A stretch of DNA of 64,000 nucleotides from Sitta carolinensis (GCA_032173965.1 JAVUNC010000019.1:8804501-8868500); one strand, 5' to 3'. Counted from the stretch's first letter, positions 43,034 through 57,069 are shown. Notes: generated by a model not told the origin, from the sequence alone. Numbers and translations are program-made.

Positions 43034-43723
43034 CATCTCACTGAGGGAAAAGATGCTCATGGTTGTCAACATGATGTGATTCCCTGCTGTATGGAACAGG
43101 ACACCCAGAAAGGGACATTCCACAGGGGACACCCATCACATCCATCTTCCCTGCTGGACACTAGAGACCTCCTCTTTCTCTACCTGTCTGTTTTTCCCTA
43201 AGGCAATATGGACAGAGTTGTAGGTCGTCAGCTATGTTTCCCTGGAATAAAAAAAGGTTCCTGCATGTCAGGCTGCCTCAGCTGTGTGTTTTCTAGTTTG
43301 TTATACCAGTTCCTAAAATACCTTTATTTAGTCTTCATCTGCTAATTAGGAGCTGTTCTCTGCTTTATGTTTTCTGCAGAATGGTCTGGAAAAAAATCAA
43401 CTTGGTACTTTTTACTAAGAGGTCCTAGTCAGGTGGGTAAATTCACATTTCCTCTAGTTCCAAACCCAAGCAGAAAGGGCACAAAGTGGCAATGAAATCA
43501 GAAGACACAACAGCAAAAAGTACTGCCCCAGTGCTATTAGACAGCACAAACCCAAGCCACGTTATTTTAGTATTTGTACGATCAGAATGATAATTTGACA
43601 TGGAAGCAAACTTACTGATTTTTATAGAATTTGCCTTCTGTGGAATCTTTTAAAATATGGAATTTGGCTCCTTTTTGTGGCAATGACCTTTTGGGGTGAA
43701 TGTCTTGGTAAATGTTTCCTATG

Positions 43724-43725
<2 letters not shown>

Positions 43726-43765
<40 letters not shown>
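43726..43765. repeat. Poly-T tract, 40 bases
   Basis: Pure T run in intronic DNA, with no linked retroposon recognised. Confidence 0.95.
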
Positions 43766-44163
43766 CTTTCATTCTCCCCTAGGTCAATCTCAGACTCATC
43801 ACCTCCAGCTTTAACATTTAGGCCCAAAATATAATGGTGATAAAGACAACAAAGTGTGTGTGGGGTGGTTTGCTCAGCTGTTTATCTCATTGTTCCTTTT
43901 TTTAAACTAAGTGGAAGAAGGGAAAGATAAAAGGAAGAAAAATCAGTTATTCTTTCTCTCTTGTGAATGCAGCCATGGGAAACTGTGCTCCACAGGTCAT
44001 GAGACAGATTGCAAAGGCTAAAGGCTGGATTCAGTCACCTCACATCAGAGCACATGTCTATGCTTTTAAATTTATGCTCTCCCCTCAGTTTACAGAAGGC
44101 TGCTTGAGATCAACAGCATCCTTTGATCTCCCTGAAAGTCACTTGTCTCTAGGTAGGGACACC

Positions 44164-44209
<46 letters not shown>
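44164..44209. repeat. Compound (TA)n(GA)n microsatellite
   Basis: About nine AT units pass directly into about fourteen AG units. The purine run could form triplex DNA next to an easily melted TA block. The length is likely variable between individuals. Confidence 0.96.
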
Positions 44210-44212
<3 letters not shown>

Positions 44213-46499
44213 TGTGTTCCTCTCCCAACGTCCTGCTGTTTCAGTCTTTCACTTGTTTCCAATCCATCTTTTAGATAAATACAAACCTGCTCCTCCTAGC
44301 CAGCCCAGCAAGCTGTCCTACCTGGAAAGCACAGACTGCATCTCTGAAATGGCTTTTTAACAAGTTTCACAAGGATGTGAAATTACCTAAAACGACACTG
44401 TAGATGGTCAGATGAAGCTGCCCACAACAGGCACCTGGAACTAACATGCAACTGCCTCAAGCTAGGGAAAGCAAATTTGAGAATAAAGCATCTCTTGGAG
44501 AGTAATTGCCCGTGTGTGTTCCCACTGTGAGAGATTCACATTTATGAAAAGCAAAATCTTGGCAGGAAACCCCTTGATGTGCAGAAATTTGCAAATCATT
44601 TCAGTCTAAGCAATTTTTCCCATCCTTACCAGAGAGCACTAAGGCTGCAACTGTACCCTGATAATCACAGCTACTGAATTCTAAGCAAAATGAAATTTCA
44701 GCACAGAGTCATCACTGCTAAATTCTAAAATGCTTAAGAGAAATGGCATTTAATTAAATTATCCAGAACTTCGGTAGCTAATGCATCAAACTTTGTATAC
44801 TAGAAACTTAAACCCAGGATTAATGGAAGTTTTAAACTGGGATTAAACAACGTGAACTTCTAGCATTATTCTGATAAGACTGCAAAATATAGCAGTGCAC
44901 CTCCACCCTGTCCCTCATCAAAATGTGAGATTACAATAAGTGATACTACATACCCTTCACTTTCATATCTCTTTTTAGATATCTCACTGGTTAAGAAAGC
45001 ATGGAAAACTTGTCCAGGAATAAAACTAAAAAAAGATGTTTAAATGTCATAATTTCCTAAAGGTAAGCTCAGTCATTCAGAACATTTCTAGCACAAGAAG
45101 CATCTGGTCTCGCAAATAGTTAAAAGTGAATGAGTTGGATCATAAGTTTATCCCAGCATGGTAAAACCTCTGATCTAGTCATGACACTAAGATCAAAATG
45201 AGAAAAAAAAAAAAGAAAAAAAATCACAGCAGAATAACATAAAATAGAGCATGTTGTGAGAGAGTCTGAAATGACTCAGTGAGCTAAGAGAATTGCTGAT
45301 TTATTAGGTAAAATATCCTTGCCTCAGACAGCACAAGCTACTGGCAGCCTTTCTGGGATTCAGAAACAAGTAGGGAAAGAGCAGGGGATGAGTTACACAA
45401 GCTGTGCCATGCACATGATAGCACACCTTGTTGCAGACCCAAACCTCAGACACTGATATGAAATTCAGCAATCAAGTCACCTGAAAATTCTGTCTGAGCA
45501 AACTGCTGCATGTGACCGATAGAAACCCATCCCTGCACTTGCCAGGCTGACAGAAGTGGAGATTTACCTATTTTCAAACTAAAATAGCAATAGAAAGCAC
45601 TGCTCTCTTGAGTTGTTCACTTTCTCCAGAATGGCAATTAGAGTAGTTTGGGATTAATTTTGTAGTATTAAGCTTGACAGGTGAGCAACACAACCACAGA
45701 TTTCGAGTATGAAGGAGTCCAGTAGAATGGAAATTGCTTACTCAAAATCTGAATGGAGCTGCGGCTTTTTGCACAAGATGATCAGGGTCACAGAAGTTCA
45801 CAGACCTCTATATGTCTCCAAAAGGCAAAAAAGAATCGACCCAGTATGTTAGCACAGTTAAATAGTTGTTTTTTTTTTTTTTTATTTTATGTTAGATTTC
45901 TGGGGTCTTGAAACCTTCTATAAGAAACACTTCTCCTACCCACTCTCAATTTCTAATGGCTTTCCCACAAAGTGCTACCCACCATCTCCTATTCTTTTTT
46001 TTTTTATTATAATTTAAGTGTTTTCCAAATTTTTAGTCAACAGTAACATTATGGAAGATAAGCAACCAATGATCAATTTTTAAAAGATTACAGAGCTTAA
46101 GCCTTAGAGACAGGACACAATAGCATGCAGTACATAATTTTATCTGTGAGACACCAATTTTCTATCATTAAACTACACTATATAAAAGGAAAAAGTACAG
46201 TACTTTAAGCACAGTTATTTCGGCAAAGAAAACACTCAAGGATTTTTTAAGGTACAAAAAATAAATTGAAAATCATATGCCATAAGGCTCTAACCATGCT
46301 AGAAAAATAAAGCCAAAGTCTTGCAGAATATTGTTTTAGTTAAGGAGTGGTAGATGTAGGATGTCTAAATTCATACAGGCACCAGCTTCCTAATGATTAG
46401 CACAGTTTCATTGACAGGCTTTGGCTGCAGAATCACAAAGCAAACATAAATTGCAGCAAATTAGCAGAAGATTTCTTTTCCTTTCAAGAAAAAAAGTTT

Positions 46500-46760
46500 A
46501 ATGGGTGTTTTGCCTGAGGAGCTCATTTCAATGGCTTCTCAGCAGATGAGGCTGCGCTGCCAGGAACCACAGGAGCGTGCAGTAAATTTAATAATGGCCC
46601 TCTGCCACAGCACGGTTCAGACAGCCACACAGCAGCCCCCCAGTCAGGCACAGGCTCTGCACATTCAGCACAGGAATCTGAGCATTCCAGAGCCAGGAGG
46701 GCCTGGCTCTCATTAGGCAGAGACAGGATTTGTGGCTGGCTACAAAGATAGCTGCCTCTT
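46500..46760. promoter_or_regulatory. GC-richer, repeat-free island; possible conserved element
   Basis: The block from TGGGTGTTTTGCCTGAGG to GATAGCTGCCTC is richer in G+C than the surrounding intron and free of simple repeats. A 71-codon frame runs through it, but the product resembles no protein I know, and no splice sites frame it well. A regulatory or other conserved non-coding role is only a guess. Confidence 0.2.
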
Positions 46761-49700
46761 AGAAATCCATCTTTAACACAGTTTTATCAAACAATTCCGT
46801 CACAGCGGAATTTAGCCTCTAAACAAAGTTATTGGAAGGTGCCGAAAGGAAAAGGGGATTTGGAAATATTTGAGAAAAGATAAAAATTAAGAGAATGCAG
46901 TATCTGGAGGACTTTTTACTACATGTGATTGATCATCAAATTCATCTCTCTCAATTTAAACACACAAAATGGAATATCAACTTCACATCATAAAGACATG
47001 AATTTAAAAAAAATCCAATCCAAAAAATCCATGCCAGGAATATTGATATCAAAGCACGCCAATTGAATTATAATTGGCAATAATTGCCAGTCTCCGTTCT
47101 AGAACATTTTAATTTACTCAAGGCAAACTGACACTCAGATAGGTAGAAAAAATGATTTCCTACTTTTAAAATCAGCAAAGAAATTGCTTCCAGTCTGATC
47201 TTTACGATTGCCCAGCATAAACAAAGGGCAAATATCAGCACTGAAAGGAAAGAGTTTTCAGAGGTGATGCTTAATCATGATAGCCACAATATCGTTGCTA
47301 GCTTATATTGCTGTCTGCAGAATTGATACATATGTTCTCATAAATAAATTCATTGATCTCTCTCTCAAACATTAATATGAACAGACATCATGTTACAGAA
47401 ACATATCCATTTGGGATGCTCTAAAACCTTCTGGGAAAACGTGCACATAAAAATAGGCATCGAAGATGAGTATTTTGTTATTATCACCATTTTCAAGTGT
47501 ATCTATCACTCATGAACTCAGACCTCAAATATCATTGTATACATGATGCTTTTCTCAAAGAGGTATGAATTATTTCTGCTAGTTTGGAGTGGACAAAGTG
47601 TTCATTGTTATGTAAATGCTTACACTCACATATCCTCTACACATCTGACACATTTTCCTTTAAAAGTTACACTCTTCAATCTGCAGGAGAGCAAAAATCA
47701 CTTCCCGCGTACGACACCACAATAGACTGGATGAACAGTTTATTTGTGTCCCACGCATATCCTACAGGAATGAGTCCCAAACTCAGCCTGCCTGTGCAGG
47801 CAGAAGAGCCACTGTGGGTGGTGAGCAGGAGTGTCCCTGAGAATCCCAGTAACGACCCAGGTTAATAAAGTCAGAGCCAGAAGAAAACTTTAAATCTCCT
47901 TTTTGAGTCCACCCTGTCCTCAAATTGTTTTGCTGTCCTGGAGGCCAGGGGCAGAGGGGACATTTCCTGTTCTGACAGTGCTGTTTCATTCTATCTTCTT
48001 AAGGTAATTACTCTGGTTTCTTGAGATATACTGGATTTTGACTTAAGGCCTTTTTATGCCACTCCAAGAGGAAAAAATAATAAAGGTTTTAAAGTGCTTG
48101 AAAACAGCCTCAAGTCCAGTCATAAATAACTACAGAATTACAACCTAAATGTTTACTAAGCTGAGGGAAGAGATAAATCACATTATATCTAAATGGAATA
48201 AATATACTAATAAATAGAAGGTTTGGAGCACAGATGGCAGTAGAAATAAATATCATTGCAAATCTTTTCCCTTTTAAAGCTGATTTAAAGAGAACATAAA
48301 TGATGAAACAATCATATTTTAAGGACAAGTGTAGGTTAAACAATTTACATATATTAAATAGCTAAACCTTGGGGGGAAAAAGAAAAAAAAAAAAGAAAAA
48401 AAAATGCAGCCTGGATGGGACCATTTATTTTTCATGATCTTTAGACATTTTTGTTGCTCTCTATGGCTGAGTGGTATATGAAGACTAATTATTATTTTAT
48501 CTTACTTTCTTCAAAAGTTAAAACATACACATATAAAACTTAAAGAATTTTATTATTACAGTGAGATTTAGGATTTTAGGATACCACAGGCAATATGCAG
48601 TGACTCTGCAACCACCCTGGAATGGATTACCACGGCTCTCCCTTGTGCCTGGGCACAACCAAGATGCAATTACAGCATGGCTACCACCTGCCAGCTTGAG
48701 GAACCAAACCACGTGCTCCCAGGGAATAATAAAGAACGTTTGGATTACAAAGGAAATGAAGGTTAAATCCTAAAGGTCTTCAGGGACCTCTGGGCTGTGT
48801 GTTACTCCTTTCATCAATCTGACTTGCCTACAGAGATGAAGGCTCTTCCCAGTCAAACAAGTCAATCTTATGAGATGCCTGAATTTTCAAAGAACTGAAC
48901 ATGTACAACGTGCACCTGGTGTTAAACCTCACCTTTGGATTTACAGCTTTTTCATCTTGAAGCAGGAAAAAGAAAACAGAAAAATTGTTCACACTGTCAA
49001 CAACCCCAGAAACTCAGCTAAGAATTTCATATTAAGAAGACATCTTAATGTGAGAAGAAGGTTACTGGTGTATATATCAGTCAGAGATAAAAATATTTCC
49101 AAATGTTGTTATTGGGCCATGTATAAATTCTCTCCCTCCCTTTTTTATTGGAAAAAAATTAAAAGGGAAAAAAGGCAACTATATCCTAATAAAGTGATGA
49201 AAAAGGATTTTTTCAGAATCACTTAACAATGGTATGAAGGAATAATTTTAATTATCTCTGGGAGTATATTAATCTAGACGTTTTTGTCTTCATATGAGAC
49301 CACATTTTTAATTCTGTACATGTTCACATTTGTACTGCCATGAACATACATTTTAGATTTAATTTCAGAATATTCACGAGGGAATAGTATTTGCCAATGC
49401 ACAGGTGCTTCTCAATAGCCCATATTTCAGTTTAAATAAACCTAAACATGAACAAGGGCTTGTGCAGAGTTATCCTATGGAGTTTCTTCCCCACATTTTC
49501 TGTTATTCTTAAAAATGGGAAGGCTTTATTCCTTGTATACTTTATGCCAAGTATGCAAGTGATACTTAAGATCACTTAGAATTTTGCTTCCTATTACCCA
49601 GAACTATCCAAAATTTATCACCTAAGGCTGTACAGCTGCCAACACCTAAATGCCAGCCTATGATTCCCTACAGCCTTCCACATTCTTGCACCTTCTTTCC

Positions 49701-52407
49701 AGTTTTTACAACTGTTTAACACAAAACTCCACCAATATTTGCATATCAGTAACTTAGTGTGACACAAACTGATCAATATTAACCTCTGTTCCCAGCATCC
49801 TCTCTCCATTCTAGTTTCTTTTGGCATTCCAAGCTGAAGATGTAGATCCCCAAGATCTTGGCTTAGGATGCAGAGCTGGCCTAAGAAGTTTATGAGTCTG
49901 AAATCTGCCCCAAACTGGTCCCCCCACAGCCACCAGAGTTGTGCTGGTGAGGCTGAATTACATGATGTGATTTAAAAACATCTTTGCCATCCCACATCCA
50001 CCAACACTCCCATTTTGGAAGGTACATGGGACAAAAAGTTCATAAAAAGAGTAAAAAAAAAAAAAAAAAACCAGAATTCCTACTCTTAGAGAGCTTCTAC
50101 ATAGGGTTACATTATAAGGGTATTAGGGGAATTCAATGTTTCTACTTAAGATGATGTTCCTGCTCTAAATGTAAAGACCCTTCAGTTTTGACTTTCAAAA
50201 CTGACATTTTCCAAAGTACTTAAATTCAACAATATTTTTTACAACACAACTTTAATCCTGACTTCATTCTTCCTAGAAAATTGCCCTGAGAAAAAAGTCG
50301 AAGAAATTTCTTATACAGCTTATTTATCTTCTGATCAACTCATTAGAAAAATAAATTATGCAGTGCAGAAACAATCAAAAGAAATATCCTTTCTACATAT
50401 CTGAAACAACAATACACAGCATTTTTGGTTTAAGTTTATGAATCAGTTTTTCCTTTTTGTCTGGCATACAGTATCATACACAGGAAAAGGTTAATCTTCA
50501 GAGAAAATATCATCTCTTGGCCCTGTGCATTTGTTGGAGTCACAGAAGCTTTCTTTGAAGTTGCCTGTCATCCCAGTAAAGCTGCTTTAAGTAGTTCAAA
50601 TTAAATATCACTAGCATTACAGGTTGGTAGCAAGTAGAGGCAAGAAAGAGAAAAGCTGTGGGGTAGACTTTCAGGGGGAAATAGGATTATGTTTGCTGTG
50701 TAACATGTTCCCCCAAATTATGATTTTAAAAACTGTTCAGGCCTCAATTGTACAGAAATTCCATCTACTCAGTTCTGAAAGTATCTGAACTTTATGTGAC
50801 ATGTCACTATTTGTCCAGCAAATTTGGAAACATTTTTTGTTTATTCCTAGTAGTGCTTTCAATTACAGAGATACTATCATTTTGAATATTTCCTCCTATG
50901 AAGAATTCCCTCCAGGGTTTATAAAAGGAAACCTATTAAAACGTGTCCCCATCCTTTTAGCAGGGAAAAAAGACAAGACTGACTAAAACAGGAAAGACTG
51001 GAGCTCAGCACTGAAGCAAAACTTGGCCAAGGAGCCACAGTTACTACTGGAAAATTCATGACCACAATCAACCTAAGGCCAAGCAACCAGAAGATGGAAT
51101 GAAGAGACAAAAAAAAAAAAAAAAATAAAAAAAAGGAGAGTAGAAAGAATTTCAAATAATTTCAAAATTTCTGCGTTTAGTTTCAAGAACTGGGTTTAAT
51201 GCTTGAAGGACAGGGAAAAATGCCATGACCTTCTACATAAGTTTGGATCTCAGTGTATTAGAATCAAGTCACTCAGCTGGTGATCTGAGACTCCAATTGT
51301 AACTGAATTTCAGTTTGCTGCTAGAAAGCATCTGTCCTGTCTAAATATCAGGCCATTGACCTGATTAGAAGTTTTCTTAAGATTCACACTATTTAAAAGG
51401 GAGAGAATTTTAAACATCAAAATATTCTGTAGTGATGACTCCCTTAAATGGTAAGGCAGACTTTGATTTTGAGATGATTTGCAAATGGTATCTGTAAATA
51501 TTAATGCACTTTGACATTGAATAATGCATATCATACATTTTAAGTGTCTTTTAGTGTGTGGATGTTTACAGTGAAATGATGTGTTTCTGAATATGTCTGT
51601 TTTCAATTCAAAGTGTGGCTTCATTAAAGAGAGTGATAACATAAAGCTTAGCAGCCTGATCATTCCTTGAGAATTACCACAAAATTGACATGCATCCTTA
51701 ATACAAAGTTTAAATTTGGTTTGTGGGCACCAAGCAGCTTCACAAGCTTTAGCTGTTCTTCACCCTCTTTTCTACAGCTCCAGTTTTCCAGTACCCGGCC
51801 TGGGTATTGACTGCTTTTAATACTGAGTGGTTTTCCCCAGGCTGGGACTTCATTTTGCAGTTGCCTTCATCAAGCAACCAGACACTAAAAAACTCGTTAA
51901 GATTCCTTCAGTCCTAGGAGCATTGCCTCTACCAGTTTGGGTTTGTGTTTTTTTTTTTTGTTTTTTCCATAGTGTTATTATGGACTCTGGTACCAGCTTT
52001 CATAATATCCTAGAATACCTAATCAGAAAATGGCTATGAAGAATTCCAAACAAATATCAGTACACAAGATTCATAAGCCTCAGTTAAAACGAAATATTGA
52101 AGGATTTTAAACATTGCAGGTGACATTGAGGGAATAAGCACCCTTATAGATGTATAAGTTAAGAAAAATATTCATTTAGATTAACTGCTGCTCAAATGGA
52201 GTGGCAGGCCTAAAGTGGCCAAAACAGGTGCAATGTCCATCCTGCAGCACGGGAACAAAATGAAGAAAGCTGCAAAAACGTCTGTAAAACACATCCTGTG
52301 CCTTTAATTTGGACTCTGAAACACCTCAATTTACCTAGCTCGAATTCAGGGCATTTTCTTTATTCTGCTTTCACCAGAAAGGTTTTCTTTGCCTTAGTCT
52401 TCTGCAG

Positions 52408-52469
52408 GATCAGGCAAGACTGAAGACACAGAAGACTGTGTCTGGAGACTGGCAAGCGCTCGTTCCGCG
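52408..52469 (+). other. Exon-like segment antisense to NRXN1 (candidate)
   Basis: A pyrimidine-rich acceptor (TTTTCTTTGCCTTAGTCTTC then TGCAG) ends at 52407, and a strong donor, GTGAGC, begins at 52470 after CCGCG. The 62 bases between have a stop-free frame in two of three phases. This could be an exon of a long non-coding or unknown antisense transcript, or a chance pairing of splice-like sites. Confidence 0.25.
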
Positions 52470-52580
52470 GTGAGCGCAGGAATGCCTCAGATATGTGCAG
52501 TTCCTTTGAGTGTAACCCACCTATGCAGCTGTCGAGCCGAGCACATGCTGAGGAAGAACAGGTTGCCTTAGCAACCCCAG
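52450..52580. promoter_or_regulatory. CpG-bearing patch with an RFX X-box; candidate enhancer or promoter
   Basis: Seven CpG dinucleotides lie within about 80 bases (52457-52534), far more than in the flanking intron. Just after them GTTGCCTTAGCAAC (52562-52575) is a perfect palindromic X-box with half-sites GTTGCC and AGCAAC, the site bound by RFX factors, which act in neuronal and ciliary genes. Function is inferred from motif and composition only. Confidence 0.4.
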
Positions 52581-55500
52581 TCCTGTTGTAGAGACTTCAG
52601 AAAAACTGAATAATTTTATCTTTCTGAAGCACCATTGTGCCATTGTGCTTAAATACCTTGCACATTAAATAGCCGTACATTAACAAACCCTCCATACACA
52701 CTTTGAGCTATTTCCATGCTATGGGTTATAGAAGACTCTGCTTGGGAAAGGTTTTGGTCTTCTTTCTTATCATCTGTGACCCTTGTAGCTGTCATCTATT
52801 AAAAAAGGTAGCACTTACTCATTGCCTTTTTTGGGGCTTTGTTGGTGATGGACGACTGACATTACAGAGCTAAAACTTTTCTTCCAGCTGTGCTATGTAT
52901 AATGATTAATCTAGCTCAGAAAACAAGCAGGTACATAAAATTCATTTTAATACATGATATTGTTGGGATGTTGAGAGATATCTGTGAGAAGGAATAATGA
53001 CTGCACTCAACCTATGCTTATTGTTGTGAATAGCTTTTGGCTACACAAATTTCAGGTCTAAACTGTACATAATATGCCATTAAATTGTAATAATTGAAAG
53101 TTCTAGAGAAAGGAATCTAATGATACCCAACAGAACAATTTTAGTTCCATGAAAATATATTTAATTAACCCTTAATCATTTTCACCTTTATGATACTGGA
53201 AACACTTCTAGGATTTGATTTACAAAATTATTATGCCATTAATAAGAGAAAGACATTATTGACATTCCAAAATCCAATTTAATTACTCCCTTGATTCCTC
53301 CAGAGGCAGAGAGAAGCTTGCAATTTTCTGACACTATGTTCCATTTTTAATATTGTGAAATAAAAAAAAAAAAATATATCTCTGAGTAGGCCAGAAATGT
53401 TGCATAATTTCTTCTGTCTGAGCTACAAGTACAACTATAACAATGTATTTTGGCTACCAAAGTTCTTTTTTGGCCTTTTCTGTATCAAGTATCCCACTTA
53501 ATACTTTTCTTGCTATTCTTTGCTGGAAATATTATTGCATAAAAGAGCTTCTACAGTGACTGCCAAACAACTTGCAATTTTCATTTTTTAAAGGCATAGC
53601 TTGCAATGTATTTAAGAAAATGGAAATTCCTGAACTATTTTAGGAATGGATAGCTCATCTAACTGACCACTCCAGAATCTCTATGTAAATAAGGAAAAAA
53701 AAAATCTTAAACTTGTTTTCAAACTGTCAACAAAACCATTCCTGTTCACTTACATAATTAGTAGACTGATATATCTTAGCAAAAAGCTAAAATTTAGATA
53801 CTTCCAAATTAACATACTGCAAGATGCACATACAGGAGTGGAGAAAAAAACCTAACAGAGTTTGGACAATAAAGGCTTGAAAAAATATCGTTATCTATGC
53901 CTTAAGCTCTATAGTTCTTCCTGGAGCACCAGGTGCTGCCATATAATATCACAGGGACCCAACAGTTCAGGGTGAAATCTATCCTCATTAAGTTTCTAAT
54001 ATAAACAACGAAAAATAAGTAATTTTAGTTGGCAGCCACAGGCAAGACTTTCCTTGAACTTTTTACAGCTTTTTTAATTCTCCTAAACATCTCAACTTCT
54101 CTGCATTTTCAAGACATGTGTGAAGTCCTACTTCCTTGAATTTTATACAAATTAGGCCATGGATATTTGTCATCAGAAATTCCAGATGTTCTTTGTAGTG
54201 AGATATCAGAAAAGATAAACTGAGCAAATTGAGATTTCTTCAATTAGTTAATTCCATCTTGCCCTGCACTGCAATTTTGTGTACAGCTATTGTTATTTCT
54301 CATGTGTAAACAGAGTCTCAGTGGCAAAATAATCATAAGAAGTATTTAGACTGGTATGTTATCAGGGACAAATCTTTTTCATTCTCAACTACTGGACATG
54401 AGAATCAAATGTGCTTTAAAGTACACTTGAGGAATTTCCTATCCCTTTTCTTAATCACAGGTTACATGTTTATTGGTAGCTAGCAAGTATAAAGTCTTAG
54501 CCAGGAATATGCAATATTATTTTGGAAAGTACTACTGAGAGTGGATATAATGGTTAGCTCAGCTTTCGACCACTGGATTAAGCTTTTTTGTTTTATATAT
54601 ATCCTGCTAACAAAAGTAGCATTAAGATAGTTCTTACATTCTACGTGTTAAAAGGTCCTAAAAATTCACTCTCCATAACAGTTAAATCAAATAATAAATT
54701 AGAAGGAAATCTAGGCAGCAAAATGATCTAAATCCATCTTTTGTGTCATAGTGGACTGAAAAAACAAAGTGAGTATGACCTGGTTTGCAGTCCAAGAGAA
54801 GGAAGACATTGTGAGAGGCAAATGACCACCAAATTCTCAACACCATACAAGAGTTCAGAAGACTATAAAATTTCAGTGGCAAATACAAGAGAAAATAATA
54901 AGCACTCCCATTTTTTATACACTATAAATATATTGTGAGATTTTTTTTTCAAATGTATGTACACACATTGAAAACATTAAACAGTGCAAGCCTCAGGATA
55001 TCCTCATCTACACTTGTGGGCAATACTGAATTACCTGCCTTGCATCTGGGCTATTACATCATCACTAATAAAAGGTTCACAAAGTATAAGACTCCTGCCT
55101 GCTTTAGTGTGAGAATGTGTTTGTTTTGATCCAAGCTCTGCAGTGAAGGTGGCTGGTGTTTATAAAGCCAGTCATTTAATGCTGACCCAAAATTTAGAAG
55201 TTTTATGGTTCAAATTGTAATTCAGTATTTTAATACACTCTCCAAACACTACAGTGAAGAGAGAATTCAGTTCCTTCTCAAATTTTTATCATGTCAAATA
55301 CTCCAATATTGAAATCTTTCATAAACTTTAACTAATGTATTTTTACAGTTTTTATTTCTAATATCCTCTGCAACAGTCAGAACTATCCACCATGCAGTGT
55401 GTTCAATATGAAATAATTAGGATTTGTTTTTATGGAAATGTATGTGTTTCAGGCCCTCATGAAGAAAGGGGATTATGAAAGCCAAGACACACTTGGAGTT

Positions 55501-56097
55501 TAATCTGGCAAAGACAGGTAAAGTCTTAGCTGAAAGGTATATCTGTAACAAAAACAAATATCAAAAAAATCAAACTTGTTTTATGTGAAGCCATGTTTGT
55601 AATATTGACACAGTTCTCTGTTTAAATTACGGCTTTTTATTTTTTTTTTTCTTGATAAAGAGTAAAAATAAAAAAAACTCTTAGAAAGAGTTTTATACTC
55701 ACAGTGGTTGAGAATATTGAAATCCTAGCCAGGAGAGACTGCATGGTGAGGCACTAACCCTTCAGAACTGGATTTTAGAGCAAGTGTTGACACAGTATTA
55801 GTTATCACCAGTACAGCACCAACACATTATTCCTTTAAGGTAACAGACAGTGTTGAAGCTGCCCTGTAATTTGGCACAGAACACTTCTATACTAATGCAA
55901 TGTGACAATGTTATTATGTCTGCTATTTTCCATGCCATAATAGCAGTATTTGTTTCCACAAATGTGCCATTACATTCACTAATATAGCTATACTTAGGTT
56001 GCCCAAGTAAAAAACAATGTAAACTTATAGAAAGCAGATAATCTCTTATAGATTTGTTTTGCTGTGATAGAGTCATTTGCAACCCTATTCTTATTAA

Positions 56098-56129
<32 letters not shown>

Positions 56130-57069
56130 AAAAAAAAAGAAAAAGAAAAATTAATTCCTTGGAAGGATACCTTTACCTACATAACCTGGTGTTAAATATT
56201 GTTACTATGTTCAAGATGTATTGAGAAAATACATCAGAGGAAATGCATCCATTTGTAGGGACCATTAACCATCCTTTTACTACAGTCTCTTTATGATACC
56301 ATTTGTAGGAAAAACCACTACTGCAAGCTTTACACCAATCAGTGTAACACTTCTGTCTGTCACATCTAAAGAGCACTGGTGCCCCGAATCTCTAAGTGTC
56401 ATATCACATCAAAAGAAAAAAATGATAAACTGGGTAGCATCATGGGGTGTAAACTCGTCCTGAGTGTTTATCTTCCAGCAGACAGGACACTGCAGCACAC
56501 TGAAAGCTCCCACCTCTGCCACCATGAATGCTTTGGGTCTGCAGGCACTGCATACTCACTGGACCACTGAGATTTGCAACTTTTTTAGTTGCTGTTCCTG
56601 AATACACTTTTAAAATTATAACCTTACACTTAGCTGACCCAGTTTTTTTTTCCATAGGGGTGCATTCCCTAAATTTCTCCTTCTTCCCTAGCAGACACAC
56701 AGAGGACACTCTTGGACTAGGAAAAAAAACAATCTGCCTCACATGGGGTTTATTATGAGAGAACTTAAAAAAAAAATTAAAAATCCTCATTTTAATTTCC
56801 ACATATTCACCTTCAATAATATACTGAATGACAGAGGAGTAAAATTTAGCTGTTATCCCCCCAAAAATACCTTGCACAGCGTATTACTGGAATGTGTTTA
56901 AAGCTTTCAAAGAAACCATGTCTTTCATTATTTCCTCCACACTTTCTGTTTTGGAAATTTAAGACAAGAATGATTCATGTGAAACATTTGCAATGTAAAG
57001 GCCAGGAAGGATGCCTGGCAGATCTTCGTGCTCTGGGGTTACCATGGGAAATGCACTGAAAGGATCAGC
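52581..57069. other. Intronic stretch without recognised features
   Basis: AT-rich DNA with a few A runs (near 53360) and a long interrupted poly-A tract at 56096-56150. A 145-codon open frame at 56440-56877 on the minus strand has no recognisable product and is treated as chance. Confidence 0.6.
56096..56150. repeat. Interrupted poly-A tract, 55 bases
   Basis: A runs with four single-G interruptions. It lies about 4.3 kb from the NRXN1 exon. Confidence 0.93.

Larger units (their letters stand above)
41341..52407. other. Intronic stretch with repeats and one GC-richer island
   Basis: No confident exon. Contents listed separately are the 13-base minisatellite at 42.98 kb, the compound repeat at 44.16 kb, homopolymers at 42212-42243 and 43726-43765, and the island at 46.5 kb. 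Shorter A or T runs occur near 45210, 45870, 48380, 50053-50070 and 51110-51135. The remainder shows nothing I can name. Confidence 0.6.

Noticed and set aside
46501..46716. 71-codon frame in the GC-richer island
   Set aside because: Not similar to a known protein and not framed by good splice sites. Kept only as a possible non-coding element.
56440..56877. 145-codon open frame on the minus strand
   Set aside because: No recognisable domain, an odd composition with Phe and Lys runs from homopolymers, and no neurexin similarity.
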